This document shows positions 51,153 through 60,199 of a stretch of 64,000 nt of DNA, piece by piece (within the stretch, counting starts at the first letter, position 1; every line of letters starts with the position of its first letter). The position numbers and the translations under genes are program-made. The notes under the pieces were generated by a model. It made no database searches and was not told where the DNA came from. It saw only the letters and a list, made by a program, of their open reading frames with translations. Origin of the DNA: Oscillospiraceae bacterium (GTDB lineage: Bacteria; Bacillota; Clostridia; Oscillospirales; Ruminococcaceae); NCBI GenBank assembly GCA_018380115.1, contig JAGZUF010000013.1, positions 1-64,000 on the forward strand, read 5' to 3'.

Positions 51153-53239
51153 TGCAGGCATATGCTGCCGTGCCGGAGGTGCTGGCGCCTGCGGGCAGCC
51201 GGCAGGCGCTGGAGGCCGCGGTGCGCGCCGGTGCAGACGCCGTATATCTGGGCCTTACAGATTTTAACGCCCGCCGCACGGCGGGCAATTTTGACGCCGC
51301 CGCCTTGCAAGAGGCCGCGGCTTTTTGCCGTGCGCGCGGCGTGAAGTGCTACCTGGCCTTCAATACCGAGCTTCTGGACGGAGAACTGCCGCGCGCGGAA
51401 CAGGCGCTGTGCGCGGCCGGGGCCGCTGGGGTGGACGCCGTGATTGTGCAGGACCTTGCAGCAGCCGCCCTTGTGCGGCGCTGCGTGCCTGGCGCCGCGC
51501 TGCACGCCTCCACCCAGATGAGCGTGCACAGCCCGGCGGGTATCCGCCAGCTTGCGGCGCTTGGCTTTTCACGGGCAATTCTGGCGCGTGAAATGAGCCT
51601 TGCAGAGCTGCGTGCCGCTGCAAAAGAAAGCCCCATCGAGCTTGAGGTGTTCGTGCACGGCGCGCTGTGCATGAGCGTGTCCGGCCAATGCTATATGAGT
51701 GCCTTTCTGGGCGGCCGCAGCGGCAACCGCGGGCTGTGCGCAGGCCCGTGCCGCCTGCCGTTTTCGGCCGCACGGTGCCCGCGCGAGGGCGATTTTCATC
51801 TCAGCCTGAAGGATCATTCCCATCTTTCCAGCCTGCCTGCGCTGCGCGAGGCGGGCATTACAAGTGTGAAAATAGAGGGGCGCCTGCGCGGGCCGGAATA
51901 TGTGGCGGCCGCCGTGGCCGCATGCGTGGCCGCGCGCGACGGGGCGCCCTATGACGAAGAATTATTACAAAAAGTATTTTCGCGTTCTGGTTTTACGGAT
52001 GGTTATATAAAGGGCGTGCGGAACGGCACGATGTTCGGCGTGCGCACGGCACAGGACGCTGCTGCAGCACGCACCGCCCAGCCCGTCCTGCGTGAGCTGT
52101 ACCGCCGAGAGCGGCCCAGCGTGCCGGTGCGCATGTGCCTGACTTTGAAGGAGGACGGTGCCGCGCTGGAGGCACGCGATGAACAGGGGCGCACTGCGTG
52201 CGCACAGGTGCAGGCGGCGCATGCGCCTGCCCAAAAGGACCTGACGGAAAGCTGCGCCCGCGTGCTGGAAAAGACGGGCGGCACACCTTTTTTTGTGCGC
52301 GCGGCCGCTGTACAGGGGGCGGATGCCTGGTACGCGCCTGCGGGTGAGATAGGCGCTTTGCGCCGCGAGGCGCTGGAAAAACTGCTGGCCCTGCGCGCCG
52401 CGCCGCCGGAGGCGCCGCACCCCGTGCCCCCTGCTCTGCCGCTGGCCGCGGCTTTGCAGGCTGCGGCCCCGCGCAGAGCGCCGGCGCAGGCTGCGCTTTG
52501 CGCGCGCTTTGAGACGCCTGAGCAGCTTGCGGCCTGCACGGAAGAGCGGCTTGCAGCCCTTGCGCGCATATTGCTGCCTGTGGGGCACCGGACCTGCGTG
52601 CCCGCGCCGCTGCGCGCCAAAGCCTGGCTGGAGCTGCCGCGTGCAGAGTTCACGGGCGAAGCCGAGCTGGGGCAGGCGCTTTCCGCCCTTTCCGGCGAGG
52701 GCTTTGCGGGCTGCGTGGCGCAGAACCTTGCGCACTTTGCCCTGCCGGGGGCTGGGCCACTGATGGGCGGCTTTGGGCTGAATGTGGCAAACGCGGCTGC
52801 TGCACGCGCATACCTCGCCATGGGCTGCGAGAGCATCACCGCCAGCCCCGAACTGACAGCGCAGGGGGTGCGCGGGCTGGCCGCACAGGCGCCTACGGCC
52901 ATGCTGGCCTACGGGCATATGCCGCTGATGCTGACGCGCGCGTGCCCCCTGCACAATGTGCATGGTTGCAAGGGGTGCCCGCAGAAGGGAGAATTGACAG
53001 ACCGCAGGGGGGCGAAATTCCCCGTGCGCTGTACAGGGCCGCAAGGCATGCGCACGGTGTATAACCCGGTGCCGCTGTACCTGTGTGACAAAGCAGGGCA
53101 GGTCGGCGCGGATATGCTGCTTTTGTATTTTACCATAGAGGCCCCGCAGCGCGTGGGGCAGGTGCTGGACATGGCGCGCACCGGCGCGCCGTTCGATGGC
53201 GCCTTTACCCGCGGGCTGTTTTTCAAAGGCGTGCTTTAA
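51152..53239 (+). CDS. U32 family peptidase with DUF3656 (RlhA/TrhP-like)
   Basis: The 695-residue protein has the U32 core PEVLAPAGSRQALEAAVRAGADAVYLGL, VQDLAAAALVRR, LEVFVHGALCMSVSGQCYMSAFLGGRSGNRGLCAGPCR (the signature with conserved cysteines), and SLKDHSHLSSLPALREAGITSVKIEGR. DUF3656 and a C-terminal barrel follow, with CPLHNVHGCKGCPQKG, a cysteine set. E. coli relatives hydroxylate rRNA or tRNA using prephenate rather than cleaving protein. That role is family inference. It is coupled to zapA. Confidence 0.92.
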   Translation: MQAYAAVPEVLAPAGSRQALEAAVRAGADAVYLGLTDFNARRTAGNFDAAALQEAAAFCRARGVKCYLAFNTELLDGELPRAEQALCAAGAAGVDAVIVQDLAAAALVRRCVPGAALHASTQMSVHSPAGIRQLAALGFSRAILAREMSLAELRAAAKESPIELEVFVHGALCMSVSGQCYMSAFLGGRSGNRGLCAGPCRLPFSAARCPREGDFHLSLKDHSHLSSLPALREAGITSVKIEGRLRGPEYVAAAVAACVAARDGAPYDEELLQKVFSRSGFTDGYIKGVRNGTMFGVRTAQDAAAARTAQPVLRELYRRERPSVPVRMCLTLKEDGAALEARDEQGRTACAQVQAAHAPAQKDLTESCARVLEKTGGTPFFVRAAAVQGADAWYAPAGEIGALRREALEKLLALRAAPPEAPHPVPPALPLAAALQAAAPRRAPAQAALCARFETPEQLAACTEERLAALARILLPVGHRTCVPAPLRAKAWLELPRAEFTGEAELGQALSALSGEGFAGCVAQNLAHFALPGAGPLMGGFGLNVANAAAARAYLAMGCESITASPELTAQGVRGLAAQAPTAMLAYGHMPLMLTRACPLHNVHGCKGCPQKGELTDRRGAKFPVRCTGPQGMRTVYNPVPLYLCDKAGQVGADMLLLYFTIEAPQRVGQVLDMARTGAPFDGAFTRGLFFKGVL

Positions 53240-53278
53240 CTCATGCCCGGGGCCAAAAGAGAAAGGATGGAACCCGAT

Positions 53279-53725
53279 TTGAACGTACCTGTTAAAATAA
53301 AGCGCCTGCGCCGGCAGGCAAAGCTGCCGGCTTACGCCACGGATGGCGCGGCGGCCATGGATTTGTGCGCCGCGCTGGAGGCGCCGCTCACTCTGGCCCC
53401 CGGCCAGCGCGCGCTGCTGCCCACTGGCTTTGCCATTGAGCTGCCCGGGCCGGAATATGTGGCGCTTATTTTTGCGCGCTCCAGCCTGGGGGCCAGGCAC
53501 GGGGTGGCGCTGCCCAACGGCGTGGGCGTGATAGATTCCGATTACCGGGGCGAAGTGCACGTGGCGCTGGCGAACCACGGGGATGAGGCCTACGTCATTC
53601 AGCCGGGCGAGCGCGTGGCGCAGATGGCTGTGGTGCCGGTGGCGCATGCCGTGCTGCAGGAAGTGGGCGAGCTCGGCGGCACGGCCCGTGGAGAAGGGGG
53701 CTTCGGCTCCACCGGGAAGCTTTGA
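53279..53725 (+). CDS. dut: dUTP diphosphatase
   Basis: The trimeric dUTPase motifs are all visible: DGAAAMDLCA (motif 1), ARSSLG (2), GVGVIDSDYRGEV (3), PGERVAQMAVVPV (4) and GGTARGEGGFGSTG (5). It hydrolyses dUTP to dUMP. The N-terminus is uncertain. I prefer the TTG at 53279 (148 residues, starting MNVPVKIKRL) with AAAGGA 11 nt upstream, but the ATGs at 53267 and 53243 are in frame. It lies in a compact plus-strand cluster after the U32 gene. Confidence 0.95.
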   Translation: MNVPVKIKRLRRQAKLPAYATDGAAAMDLCAALEAPLTLAPGQRALLPTGFAIELPGPEYVALIFARSSLGARHGVALPNGVGVIDSDYRGEVHVALANHGDEAYVIQPGERVAQMAVVPVAHAVLQEVGELGGTARGEGGFGSTGKL

Positions 53726-53746
53726 GGCAGAAAGGGGAACATAACG

Positions 53747-54013
53747 ATGAAAATGAAACGTACCCTGCTTTTGTGGTTTTTTATTCTGGCGGGCATCGTG
53801 CTGGGCGCCATGCTGGCCAGCGTGTGCCGCAACGTGCCGTTTTTGAGCTGGCTGAGCTATTATCAGTCCATTGGCTTTAACTCAGACGCGCCCTTTGTGC
53901 TGGACCTTTCGGTGGTGAAGCTGACGTTCGGCTTTTCCATGGGCGTGAGCGTGGCGCAGATATTCACCATTGCCGCAGCCATTTTTCTGTACAACCGCAC
54001 TTCGCTGCGCTGA
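53747..54013 (+). CDS. DUF4321 small membrane protein
   Basis: The 88-residue protein has two to three hydrophobic segments: LLLWFFILAGIVLGAMLAS (about 7-25) and LTFGFSMGVSVAQIFTIAAAIFLY (about 59-82). It matches the DUF4321 family found next to maf in clostridia. No catalytic motif is present. It sits 21 nt after dut and 10 nt before maf, consistent with one division/housekeeping operon. Confidence 0.82.
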   Translation: MKMKRTLLLWFFILAGIVLGAMLASVCRNVPFLSWLSYYQSIGFNSDAPFVLDLSVVKLTFGFSMGVSVAQIFTIAAAIFLYNRTSLR

Positions 54014-54023
54014 GGAGGGCATG

Positions 54024-54605
54024 ATGGAGCTTATTTTGGCCTCCGGCTCGCCCCGAAGAAAGGAACTGCTGGCGCTGATTACGCCGGAATTCACCGTGCA
54101 CACCAGCGATGTGGATGAAAGCGTCATTTCCGCCCCTGCGCCGGAGCTTCTGGTGCAAAAGCTGGCGCAGGCAAAATGCCGCGCCGTAGCGGCACAGCAC
54201 CCGGCGGCCTGCGTGCTGGGGTGCGACACCGTGGTGGACGTGGACGGCGAGGTGCTTGGCAAGCCGCACGGCGCGGCGGACGCGCGGCGCATGATGCGCC
54301 TTTTGTCGGGCCGGGCGCACCGGGTGCACACCGGCGTGTGCTTGGCGGTGCCCGGCAGGCCGGACGAGGTGTTCGTCTGCACGTCCTCGGTGCATTTCGC
54401 CCCTTTGAGCGGGGAAGAAATAGAGGCTTACATTTCCACCCCGGAGCCCTATGACAAGGCGGGCGGCTATGCGGTGCAGGGCGGGGCGGCAAAATTTGTG
54501 CAGGGCATTGAAGGGTGCTACCACAACATTATGGGCCTGCCTGTTTCGCGTGTATATGCCGCATTGAAGGCGGCAGGCATAGTAAAAATAACCCAAAATC
54601 AGTGA
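54024..54605 (+). CDS. maf: Maf-like nucleotide pyrophosphatase
   Basis: The 193-residue protein has the Maf signature ILASGSPRRKELL at the N-terminus, LGCDTVVDVDGEVLGKP, and EPYDKAGGYAVQGGAAKFV. Maf proteins hydrolyse dTTP, UTP or modified nucleotides and affect septum formation when overexpressed. The start is the second of two adjacent ATGs (54021 and 54024); GAGGAGG lies upstream. It sits beside DUF4321, as in many clostridia. Confidence 0.93.
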   Translation: MELILASGSPRRKELLALITPEFTVHTSDVDESVISAPAPELLVQKLAQAKCRAVAAQHPAACVLGCDTVVDVDGEVLGKPHGAADARRMMRLLSGRAHRVHTGVCLAVPGRPDEVFVCTSSVHFAPLSGEEIEAYISTPEPYDKAGGYAVQGGAAKFVQGIEGCYHNIMGLPVSRVYAALKAAGIVKITQNQ

Positions 54606-54642
54606 AATTTTTGGTTTTTGTGCCGTTTTGAAGGCTTCACTG

Positions 54643-54671
54643 TTGTATGCGACAAAATATTGTGATAGAAT
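54643..54671 (+). promoter_or_regulatory. Promoter of the MinD-like gene
   Basis: TTGTAT (54643-54648), a 17-nt spacer and TAGAAT (54666-54671) lie about 50 nt before the start. Confidence 0.65.
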
Positions 54672-54723
54672 ACAAACATAAGTATGCAAACTGTGTAATG
54701 ACATCAAAACGCCGGGGGGAAGC

Positions 54724-55455
54724 ATGGGAGCAAGAGTGATCATGGTGGCCTCCGGCAAGGGCGGGACGGGAAAAAGCACCGTGGCGGTGATGACAGGCGC
54801 GGCACTTGGCGCGCGCGGGCGGCGTGTGCTTTTGGTAGAGCTGGATTCCGCCCTTCGCAGCGTGGATTATATTGCAGGCGTATACGGCAAAACTGTATAT
54901 GATGTAGAGGATGTGCTGTGCGGGCGGTGCGACGCGGGTAAGGCTTTGGTGGAAAGCCCGCTTTATCCGGGGCTTTTTGTCATCAGCGCGCCTTATTCGG
55001 GCGGGCAGGTGAGCGCCGGGGCGCTGCACAGCTTTCTGCGGCAGGCCGGCGGCGTATTTGACGATATTGTGCTGGATACGGCTGCGGGCATGGGCGCCCC
55101 CTTTGAGGCGGCGCGCACCGCGGCGGATTTGGCGCTTATCTGCATCACGCCGGACCCGGTGGCCCAGCGCGACGGGCGTATTGTGTGCGATGCTTTGCTG
55201 GAGAGCGGTTGCGCGCAGGTAAGGCTTGTTATCAACAAGGTGCCGCGCACGCTGGCAGGGCAGGGCATCCGTGATTTGGACGAATGCATCGACACCGTGG
55301 GCGCCCAGCTTCTGGGTGTGGTGCCGTACAGCGCGGCACTGCTGCGCGCGGGTGCCACAGCGTCGGCGCTGCCCAAAGAGGAAAAGGCGGCGCGCGTGTT
55401 TGCCGCCATGGCGGCGCGGCTATGCGGCGTGCATGTGCCGCTTATTGTGCGTTGA
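54724..55455 (+). CDS. MinD/ParA-family ATPase
   Basis: The 243-residue deviant-Walker ATPase has GKGGTGKST at residues 11-19, LVELDSALRSVD (switch-like), FDDIVLDTAAGMG, and LICITPDPVAQRDG. It lacks a clear amphipathic C-terminal membrane helix as in true MinD, and no minC or minE is nearby. It may be a FlhG/MinD-like positioning ATPase. The neighbours zapA and maf suggest a cell-cycle role, but this is only context. The ATG at 54724 has GGGGGGA upstream. Confidence 0.85.
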   Translation: MGARVIMVASGKGGTGKSTVAVMTGAALGARGRRVLLVELDSALRSVDYIAGVYGKTVYDVEDVLCGRCDAGKALVESPLYPGLFVISAPYSGGQVSAGALHSFLRQAGGVFDDIVLDTAAGMGAPFEAARTAADLALICITPDPVAQRDGRIVCDALLESGCAQVRLVINKVPRTLAGQGIRDLDECIDTVGAQLLGVVPYSAALLRAGATASALPKEEKAARVFAAMAARLCGVHVPLIVR

Positions 55456-55524
55456 AAAAACAGTGTGTTTTTCATCTTGATAGTTCGATATGGGCCGGGT
55501 AAGTAGAGAAGGAGGGAATTCCCT

Positions 55525-55935
55525 ATGAACATTGCGCTGATTGCGCATGATACCAAAAAGGAACTGATGGTGCAGTTCTGCATTGCATATTGTTCTGTGC
55601 TGGCCCAGCACAGCCTTACGGCCACGGGCACTACAGGCAAGCTGGTGAGCGAGGCCACGGGCCTTCCCATTCAGAAATGCCTGTCCGGCACACACGGCGG
55701 GGATCAGCAGATTGCCGCGCGCATCGCATGTAACGAGATAGACCTTCTGCTGTTTTTCCGTGACCCTATCTCGGCCAAGCCTTCTGAGCCGAACGAGATG
55801 AACCTTCTGCGCCTGTGTGATGTGCACAATATTCCTGTGGCCACCAATATCGCCACGGCTGAAGTATTGATTCATGGGTTGGAACGGGGCGATCTGGACT
55901 GGCGGAATATCGTGAACCCGCATATGATTCCATAA
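55525..55935 (+). CDS. mgsA: Methylglyoxal synthase
   Basis: The 136-residue enzyme starts NIALIAHDTKKELM, with TGTTGKLV (phosphate loop), LSGTHGGDQQIAARI, and the catalytic Asp in LLFFRDPISAKP (about 77). It turns dihydroxyacetone phosphate into methylglyoxal, a phosphate-recycling bypass of the lower glycolysis encoded elsewhere in the window. AAGGAGGG precedes the ATG. A terminator follows directly. Confidence 0.95.
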   Translation: MNIALIAHDTKKELMVQFCIAYCSVLAQHSLTATGTTGKLVSEATGLPIQKCLSGTHGGDQQIAARIACNEIDLLLFFRDPISAKPSEPNEMNLLRLCDVHNIPVATNIATAEVLIHGLERGDLDWRNIVNPHMIP

Positions 55936-55950
55936 TTTGTTTTGCTCATA

Positions 55951-55981
55951 GGCCCCGCAGCCTGGCCGCGGGGCCTTTTTG
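55951..55981 (+). terminator. Intrinsic terminator of mgsA
   Basis: GGCCCCGC (55951-55958) pairs with GCGGGGCC (55968-55975), followed by TTTTTG. Confidence 0.92.
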
Positions 55982-56019
55982 TTATAAGCCGCGCATTGCT
56001 GAAACGGGAGAGATGCTGT

Positions 56020-57552
56020 TTGAAATTATGGAAGCGTAGTTGGACAAGGCCGCAGATGCTGCTTCTGGCCGCTTTTGCGGCCTATGTGTGGGTGCTGCTG
56101 TGGTGCATGCGCTGGTATGACCCCTGGCGCGATGTGTCGCAGGCGTGGTGCATCGTGCGGGACCTTTCCATCCCGGAAATATTCGCCCAGCTTCGCTACG
56201 AGGGGCACCCCTTTCTGTGGTACGCCCTTTTGTGGCCTCTGGCAAGGCTTGGGCTGCCGTTTGAGAGCATCCTTGTGCTGAGCACGGCGCTGATGGCGGG
56301 CGCGGCGGCGGTGCTGGTGCGCTTTGCGCCCCTGCCGTGGTATGCAAAGGCGGCGTGCCTGTTCAGCGTGCCGTTCATTTATTACCTGCCCACCGTGGCG
56401 CGCAGCTATGCGCTGGCAGGGCTTCTGCTGGTTTTATGCGCGGCGCTGTACAGCACGCGGCACACAAAGCCGCTGCGCTATGGCGCGGTGCTGTTTCTGA
56501 TGTGCCAGGTGCATGTGATGCTGTGCGGGTTTGTGGGTTTTCTGATGGCGCAGTGGGCGCTGGAGATGCTGGTGCGCAGCGCGCGGGCAAAAAGGCTGGC
56601 CGGTGCGGACGCGGGGGCGCTTGCCCTGATGGCGGGCGGCGTGCTGCTGCTGGTGGTGCAGCTTGCGGGAAGCGTGCAGACGAATACGCAAATAGATTTG
56701 CGAACACAGAGTATTGTGCAGACGGCGCAAGATTTTTTGGGCATCGGCTTTAAGACCCTTTTTGATGCAGAAATGTATTATTTCCTTACAAAGCGCGGCC
56801 TGCTTGTGCTTTTGCCGCTGCTGGCTGTGCTGGCGTGGCTTTTGTGGCGCTGGCTGCGCGCTGCGCCTCTGCCGCTGCTGGCATGGCTGTGCGGCACGGT
56901 GTACTGCCTTGTGCTGCAGCAGTTTTTAGTATATGCCACCGAACAGCGCCATGTGGTGATGGGCATGATGTTCGTGTGCGCGCTGTGGATGTCCGTGCCG
57001 GATATCGAGGCCTCCGCGCGGCTTACACAGGCGCAGAAGGGGGCGGCAAAGCGCGGCCTTGGCGCGGCTCTGCTGGTATTTTCCCTGCTGACAGTGCCCG
57101 CCATGCTGCGTTCGCTGCAGGAGGTGGTGCGCCCGCCGCAGGAGAATGTGCGCAGCGAGACCATCGCGCAGGCGCTGGCAGAGGTGACAGAGCCGGACGC
57201 CGTTATTTTCACGGACAACGAATTTTATATCAGCCTGTTCTCTGCATACCAGCCGGTGCTTGAGTTCCGCAACCCTGCCCGGAGCAGGCCTATCAGCTTT
57301 ACCATATGGGACGGGCTGGAGGATGGCCTGGGCGGGGGAACGATGAGCGTGCGCGAGGCGGTGGAGGCCCTGCGCGCAGACCCGGCTGTGGGCGGCAGGC
57401 CGCTGTACTTCTTCACCACGGGCGCCATGGCGCTTTCCGATGCGCCTGTGTATATCGAGCAGGCCGCCGGGCAGGGAGTGACGCTTACCTTTGCGGGCGG
57501 CTGGCACCGCACGCAGTATGAAGAATATGCACTGCTTCGCGTGGAAGCGTGA
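56020..57552 (+). CDS. Multi-spanning membrane protein, glycosyltransferase-39-like
   Basis: The 510-residue protein has about ten hydrophobic helices. The first loop DPWRDVSQAWCIVRD, ending RYEGHPFLWYALL, resembles the acidic loop of GT-C/PMT enzymes that use polyprenyl-phosphate sugars. A soluble tail (about 380-510) follows, including AVIFTDNEFYISLFSAYQP and YVEY-like ends. Its glycosyl donor and acceptor are unknown. The start is a TTG at 56020 with GGGAGAG 7 nt upstream; other in-frame starts lack a ribosome site. It appears to be monocistronic. Confidence 0.72.
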   Translation: MKLWKRSWTRPQMLLLAAFAAYVWVLLWCMRWYDPWRDVSQAWCIVRDLSIPEIFAQLRYEGHPFLWYALLWPLARLGLPFESILVLSTALMAGAAAVLVRFAPLPWYAKAACLFSVPFIYYLPTVARSYALAGLLLVLCAALYSTRHTKPLRYGAVLFLMCQVHVMLCGFVGFLMAQWALEMLVRSARAKRLAGADAGALALMAGGVLLLVVQLAGSVQTNTQIDLRTQSIVQTAQDFLGIGFKTLFDAEMYYFLTKRGLLVLLPLLAVLAWLLWRWLRAAPLPLLAWLCGTVYCLVLQQFLVYATEQRHVVMGMMFVCALWMSVPDIEASARLTQAQKGAAKRGLGAALLVFSLLTVPAMLRSLQEVVRPPQENVRSETIAQALAEVTEPDAVIFTDNEFYISLFSAYQPVLEFRNPARSRPISFTIWDGLEDGLGGGTMSVREAVEALRADPAVGGRPLYFFTTGAMALSDAPVYIEQAAGQGVTLTFAGGWHRTQYEEYALLRVEA

Positions 57553-57739
57553 TGAGAGAGCCTGCCGGAAACAGCAGGCTTTCTTTGTATAATCTGCATA
57601 TGACAAAGGCGAATTGTGCAAAAAAAGGGCACGCACAGCGCAAGCGGGCCCGGCGGTGTGCATGCTACAATAAAGAGGAAAGTTTTCTGCCCCGGCGCGG
57701 GCTGAAACAGTGAAAAAACAGAAAAAAGGAGAACCCGCG

Positions 57740-59140
57740 ATGAAGTTCCTGAACGTAGAGATCCCCGTCAAGAATTTGCCGGAATTGGACGGCGGCTTTG
57801 TGCCGCTGGGCCTGTTTTTCAAACAATATCAGAAAGGGGCGAAAAAACCGCTTTGCATCGCGGTTGAGCGCTCGGGCGGGCAGATAGGCACCTATGAGAC
57901 GAAGGTGTATGGCACGCCGGACATGGCCGAGGCGGACGCCTACTATGTGGACAGGCTGGTAAAGTTCCTTTTGTGGAGCTGGGGCGGCTTCAAGGTGTAT
58001 ATCTGCGGCGACGAGGCAGTGGGGGCGCGCATCCGTCAGGCGTATACGGCCGGCGGCAGCCGCGCCTTTGACAAGGGCTTTATGGAGCAGGTGTACGAGA
58101 CGCCGTTCACGGTGGAGGTGCTGCCCTACGAGAAAAAGCCCGCCGCTTTTCAGCGCGCACAGGCCATCGGCCGCCATACAGACGGCGCGCGCATCGGCTT
58201 TGATGCCGGCGGGTCAGACCGCAAGGTTTCTGCCGTCATCGACGGCGAGCCCGTTTATTCCGAGGAAGTGGTGTGGTTCCCGAAGGTGATTGCAGACCCG
58301 GATTATCACTATCAGGGCATTCTGGCGGCGCTGCACACGGCCGCTGCAAAAATACTGGAGAAGGGCCGCAGGGTAGAGGGCATCGGCGTATCCAGCGCGG
58401 GCGTGTATATCGACAACAAGTGCATGGTGGCTTCGCTGTTTTTGAAGGTGGGCAAAGAGGACTTTGACAAAAAGGTAAAAAACATCTATACCCGTGCTGC
58501 CGAAGAACTGGGCCGTACGCTGGGCTATGAGATACCCGTGGTGGTGGCGAACGACGGCGACGTTTCGGCGCTGGCCGGCGCCATGGGCCTTGGCGAGAAC
58601 GGAATTATGGGCATTGCCATGGGCACCAGTGAGGCCGTGGGCTATGTGGACGGCGATGGAAATATCTGCGGCTGGCTGAACGAGCTTGCCTTTGCCCCTG
58701 TGGACGGCCAGCCCGGTGCCATGGAGGATGAGTGGAGCGGCGACATCGGCTGCGGCGTGAAGTATTTCAGTCAGGACGGCGTTATCAAGCTGGCGCCGCG
58801 CGCAGGCATTGAGCTGAAGGGCGCTTCCCCGGCGGAAAAGCTGAAAGAGGTGCAGGCCCTGATGGCGCAGGGCGACGAGCGCGCGGTGAAGGTGTATGAG
58901 TCCATCGGCGTGTATCTGGGCCATACGCTGGCGCTGTACGCCATGTTCTACGACATCCGCCACGTGCAGATGATGGGCCGTGTGATGAGCGGGCGCGGCG
59001 GCGATATTATTTTGGATACGGCCAGCCGCGTGATGGATGAGGAATATCCGGAAGTGGCGTTCCGCCCCGAAGCGCCGGACGAGAAAACGCGCCGTGTGGG
59101 CCAGTCTGCCGCTGCGGCCAGCCTTCCGGAAGTGAAGTGA
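57740..59140 (+). CDS. ROK-like sugar kinase / hexokinase-family protein
   Basis: The 466-residue protein is longer than a typical ROK kinase (about 300). An N-terminal region (1-150) of unknown fold precedes the actin-like ATPase core. IGFDAGGSDRKVSAVIDG is the phosphate-1 loop, IGVSSAGVYIDN and VVVANDGDVSALAGAMGLG carry the catalytic Asp, and GIAMGTSEAVGYVDGDGN is the next loop. The classical ROK zinc motif is absent, so the sugar specificity is open. The ATG at 57740 has AAAAGGAG 8 nt upstream. A strong terminator follows. Confidence 0.8.
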   Translation: MKFLNVEIPVKNLPELDGGFVPLGLFFKQYQKGAKKPLCIAVERSGGQIGTYETKVYGTPDMAEADAYYVDRLVKFLLWSWGGFKVYICGDEAVGARIRQAYTAGGSRAFDKGFMEQVYETPFTVEVLPYEKKPAAFQRAQAIGRHTDGARIGFDAGGSDRKVSAVIDGEPVYSEEVVWFPKVIADPDYHYQGILAALHTAAAKILEKGRRVEGIGVSSAGVYIDNKCMVASLFLKVGKEDFDKKVKNIYTRAAEELGRTLGYEIPVVVANDGDVSALAGAMGLGENGIMGIAMGTSEAVGYVDGDGNICGWLNELAFAPVDGQPGAMEDEWSGDIGCGVKYFSQDGVIKLAPRAGIELKGASPAEKLKEVQALMAQGDERAVKVYESIGVYLGHTLALYAMFYDIRHVQMMGRVMSGRGGDIILDTASRVMDEEYPEVAFRPEAPDEKTRRVGQSAAAASLPEVK

Positions 59141-59186
59141 GCGAGGGCCTGCAGGCGGAGAAAATATTTTTTCACAGACATTAAAG

Positions 59187-59225
59187 GGGCGCGCGGCCTG
59201 CTGAAGGGCCGCGCGCCCTTTTTCG
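59187..59225 (+). terminator. Intrinsic terminator after the ROK-like gene
   Basis: GGGCGCGCGGCC (59187-59198) pairs with GGCCGCGCGCCC (59207-59218), followed by TTTTT. Confidence 0.92.
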
Positions 59226-59254
59226 ATGCCGCGCTTGTACCGCGCGGGCCACGC

Positions 59255-59318
59255 TTGACAGAGAAGAAGAGGATATGGTATGCTTTCCCCTGTAGTTAGT
59301 TATAACTAACCACAGGGG
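59255..59318 (+). promoter_or_regulatory. Promoter and 32-nt palindromic operator of the ZIP transporter
   Basis: TTGACA (59255-59260), an 18-nt spacer and TATGCT (59279-59284) are followed at once by nested arms: CCCCTGT (59287-59293) with ACAGGGG (59312-59318), and GTTAGTTA with TAACTAAC (59295-59310). Only one position (59294/59311) is unpaired. The inner core GTTAGTTATAACTAAC resembles DtxR/MntR-type boxes, which fits a metal transporter. Confidence 0.78.
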
Positions 59319-59332
59319 AATGGAGAAATGAC

Positions 59333-60133
59333 ATGCATGATATTTTACTGGCCTTTACACTTACGATGCTGGCCGGCCTGAGCACAGGCATCGGCAGCTG
59401 CATCGCCTTTGTGGCAAGGCATACCAACAAGCGATTCCTCTCCGTCAGTCTGGGCTTTTCTGCGGGCGTAATGATTTATGTTTCCTTTATAGAAATATTT
59501 TCTCAGGCGCAGCAGGCGCTTGTCTCCCAACTTGGGCAGACAGTCGGAAGCTGGGCCACCGCGGCGGCCTTTTTCGGCGGCATGCTGGCCATTGCCGTGA
59601 TAGACAGGCTGATTCCCTCGCAGGAGAACCCGCATGAGCCCAAGCGGATAGAGGCTGAAAACGAGGCGCCTGCGCGCGACAATAAGCTGATGCGCATGGG
59701 CGTGTTCACTGCGCTGGCCATCGCGCTGCACAATTTTCCTGAGGGGCTTGCCACCTTTGTATCCGCCATGCAGGGGCCAAGCATCGCCATCCCCATTGTG
59801 ATGGCCATTGCCATTCACAATATCCCGGAGGGCATTGCAGTGTCTGCGCCCATCTATCAGGCGACGGGCTCGAAGGCCAAGGCGTTCCGCTATTCCTTCC
59901 TTTCCGGCCTGGCAGAGCCGGTGGGGGCCCTGCTTGGCTGGCTGGTGCTGATGCCCATTATGAACGATACAGTGTACGGTGTCATTTTTGCCGCAGTTGC
60001 AGGCATCATGGTATTTATTTCGCTGGACGAGCTGCTGCCCGCCGCACGGGAATACGGCGAACACCATTTGTCTATCTATGGCCTTATCTCCGGCATGGCG
60101 GTAATGGCGGTAAGCCTGCTGCTGTTTTTATAA
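59333..60133 (+). CDS. zupT: ZIP-family metal transporter (ZupT-like)
   Basis: The 266-residue protein has about eight membrane helices. The metal-site helices read ALHNFPEGLATFV and AIHNIPEGIAVSAP, the paired HNxPEG motifs of ZupT. A cytoplasmic loop with PHEPKRIEAENE separates helices 3 and 4. It imports zinc, and possibly manganese or iron. The ATG at 59333 has TGGAG 7 nt upstream. The gene is alone behind a promoter overlapped by a long palindrome, so metal-dependent repression is likely. Confidence 0.94.
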   Translation: MHDILLAFTLTMLAGLSTGIGSCIAFVARHTNKRFLSVSLGFSAGVMIYVSFIEIFSQAQQALVSQLGQTVGSWATAAAFFGGMLAIAVIDRLIPSQENPHEPKRIEAENEAPARDNKLMRMGVFTALAIALHNFPEGLATFVSAMQGPSIAIPIVMAIAIHNIPEGIAVSAPIYQATGSKAKAFRYSFLSGLAEPVGALLGWLVLMPIMNDTVYGVIFAAVAGIMVFISLDELLPAAREYGEHHLSIYGLISGMAVMAVSLLLFL

Positions 60134-60199
60134 GAGCTGTGCGAAGCCCAGCAGGGGCGCCCCGGCAGAAAACAGCCGGGGCCCGCCCGCAGGCGGTTG

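Noticed and set aside
51965..53647. A minus-strand frame opposite the U32 peptidase gene
   Set aside because: It has Arg/Gln/His-rich composition with no start signal. The U32 gene explains the region.
60158..60181. GCCCCGGC/GCCGGGGC hairpin after zupT as terminator
   Set aside because: It has no T-run on either side and only an 8-bp stem. It may still be weakly active.
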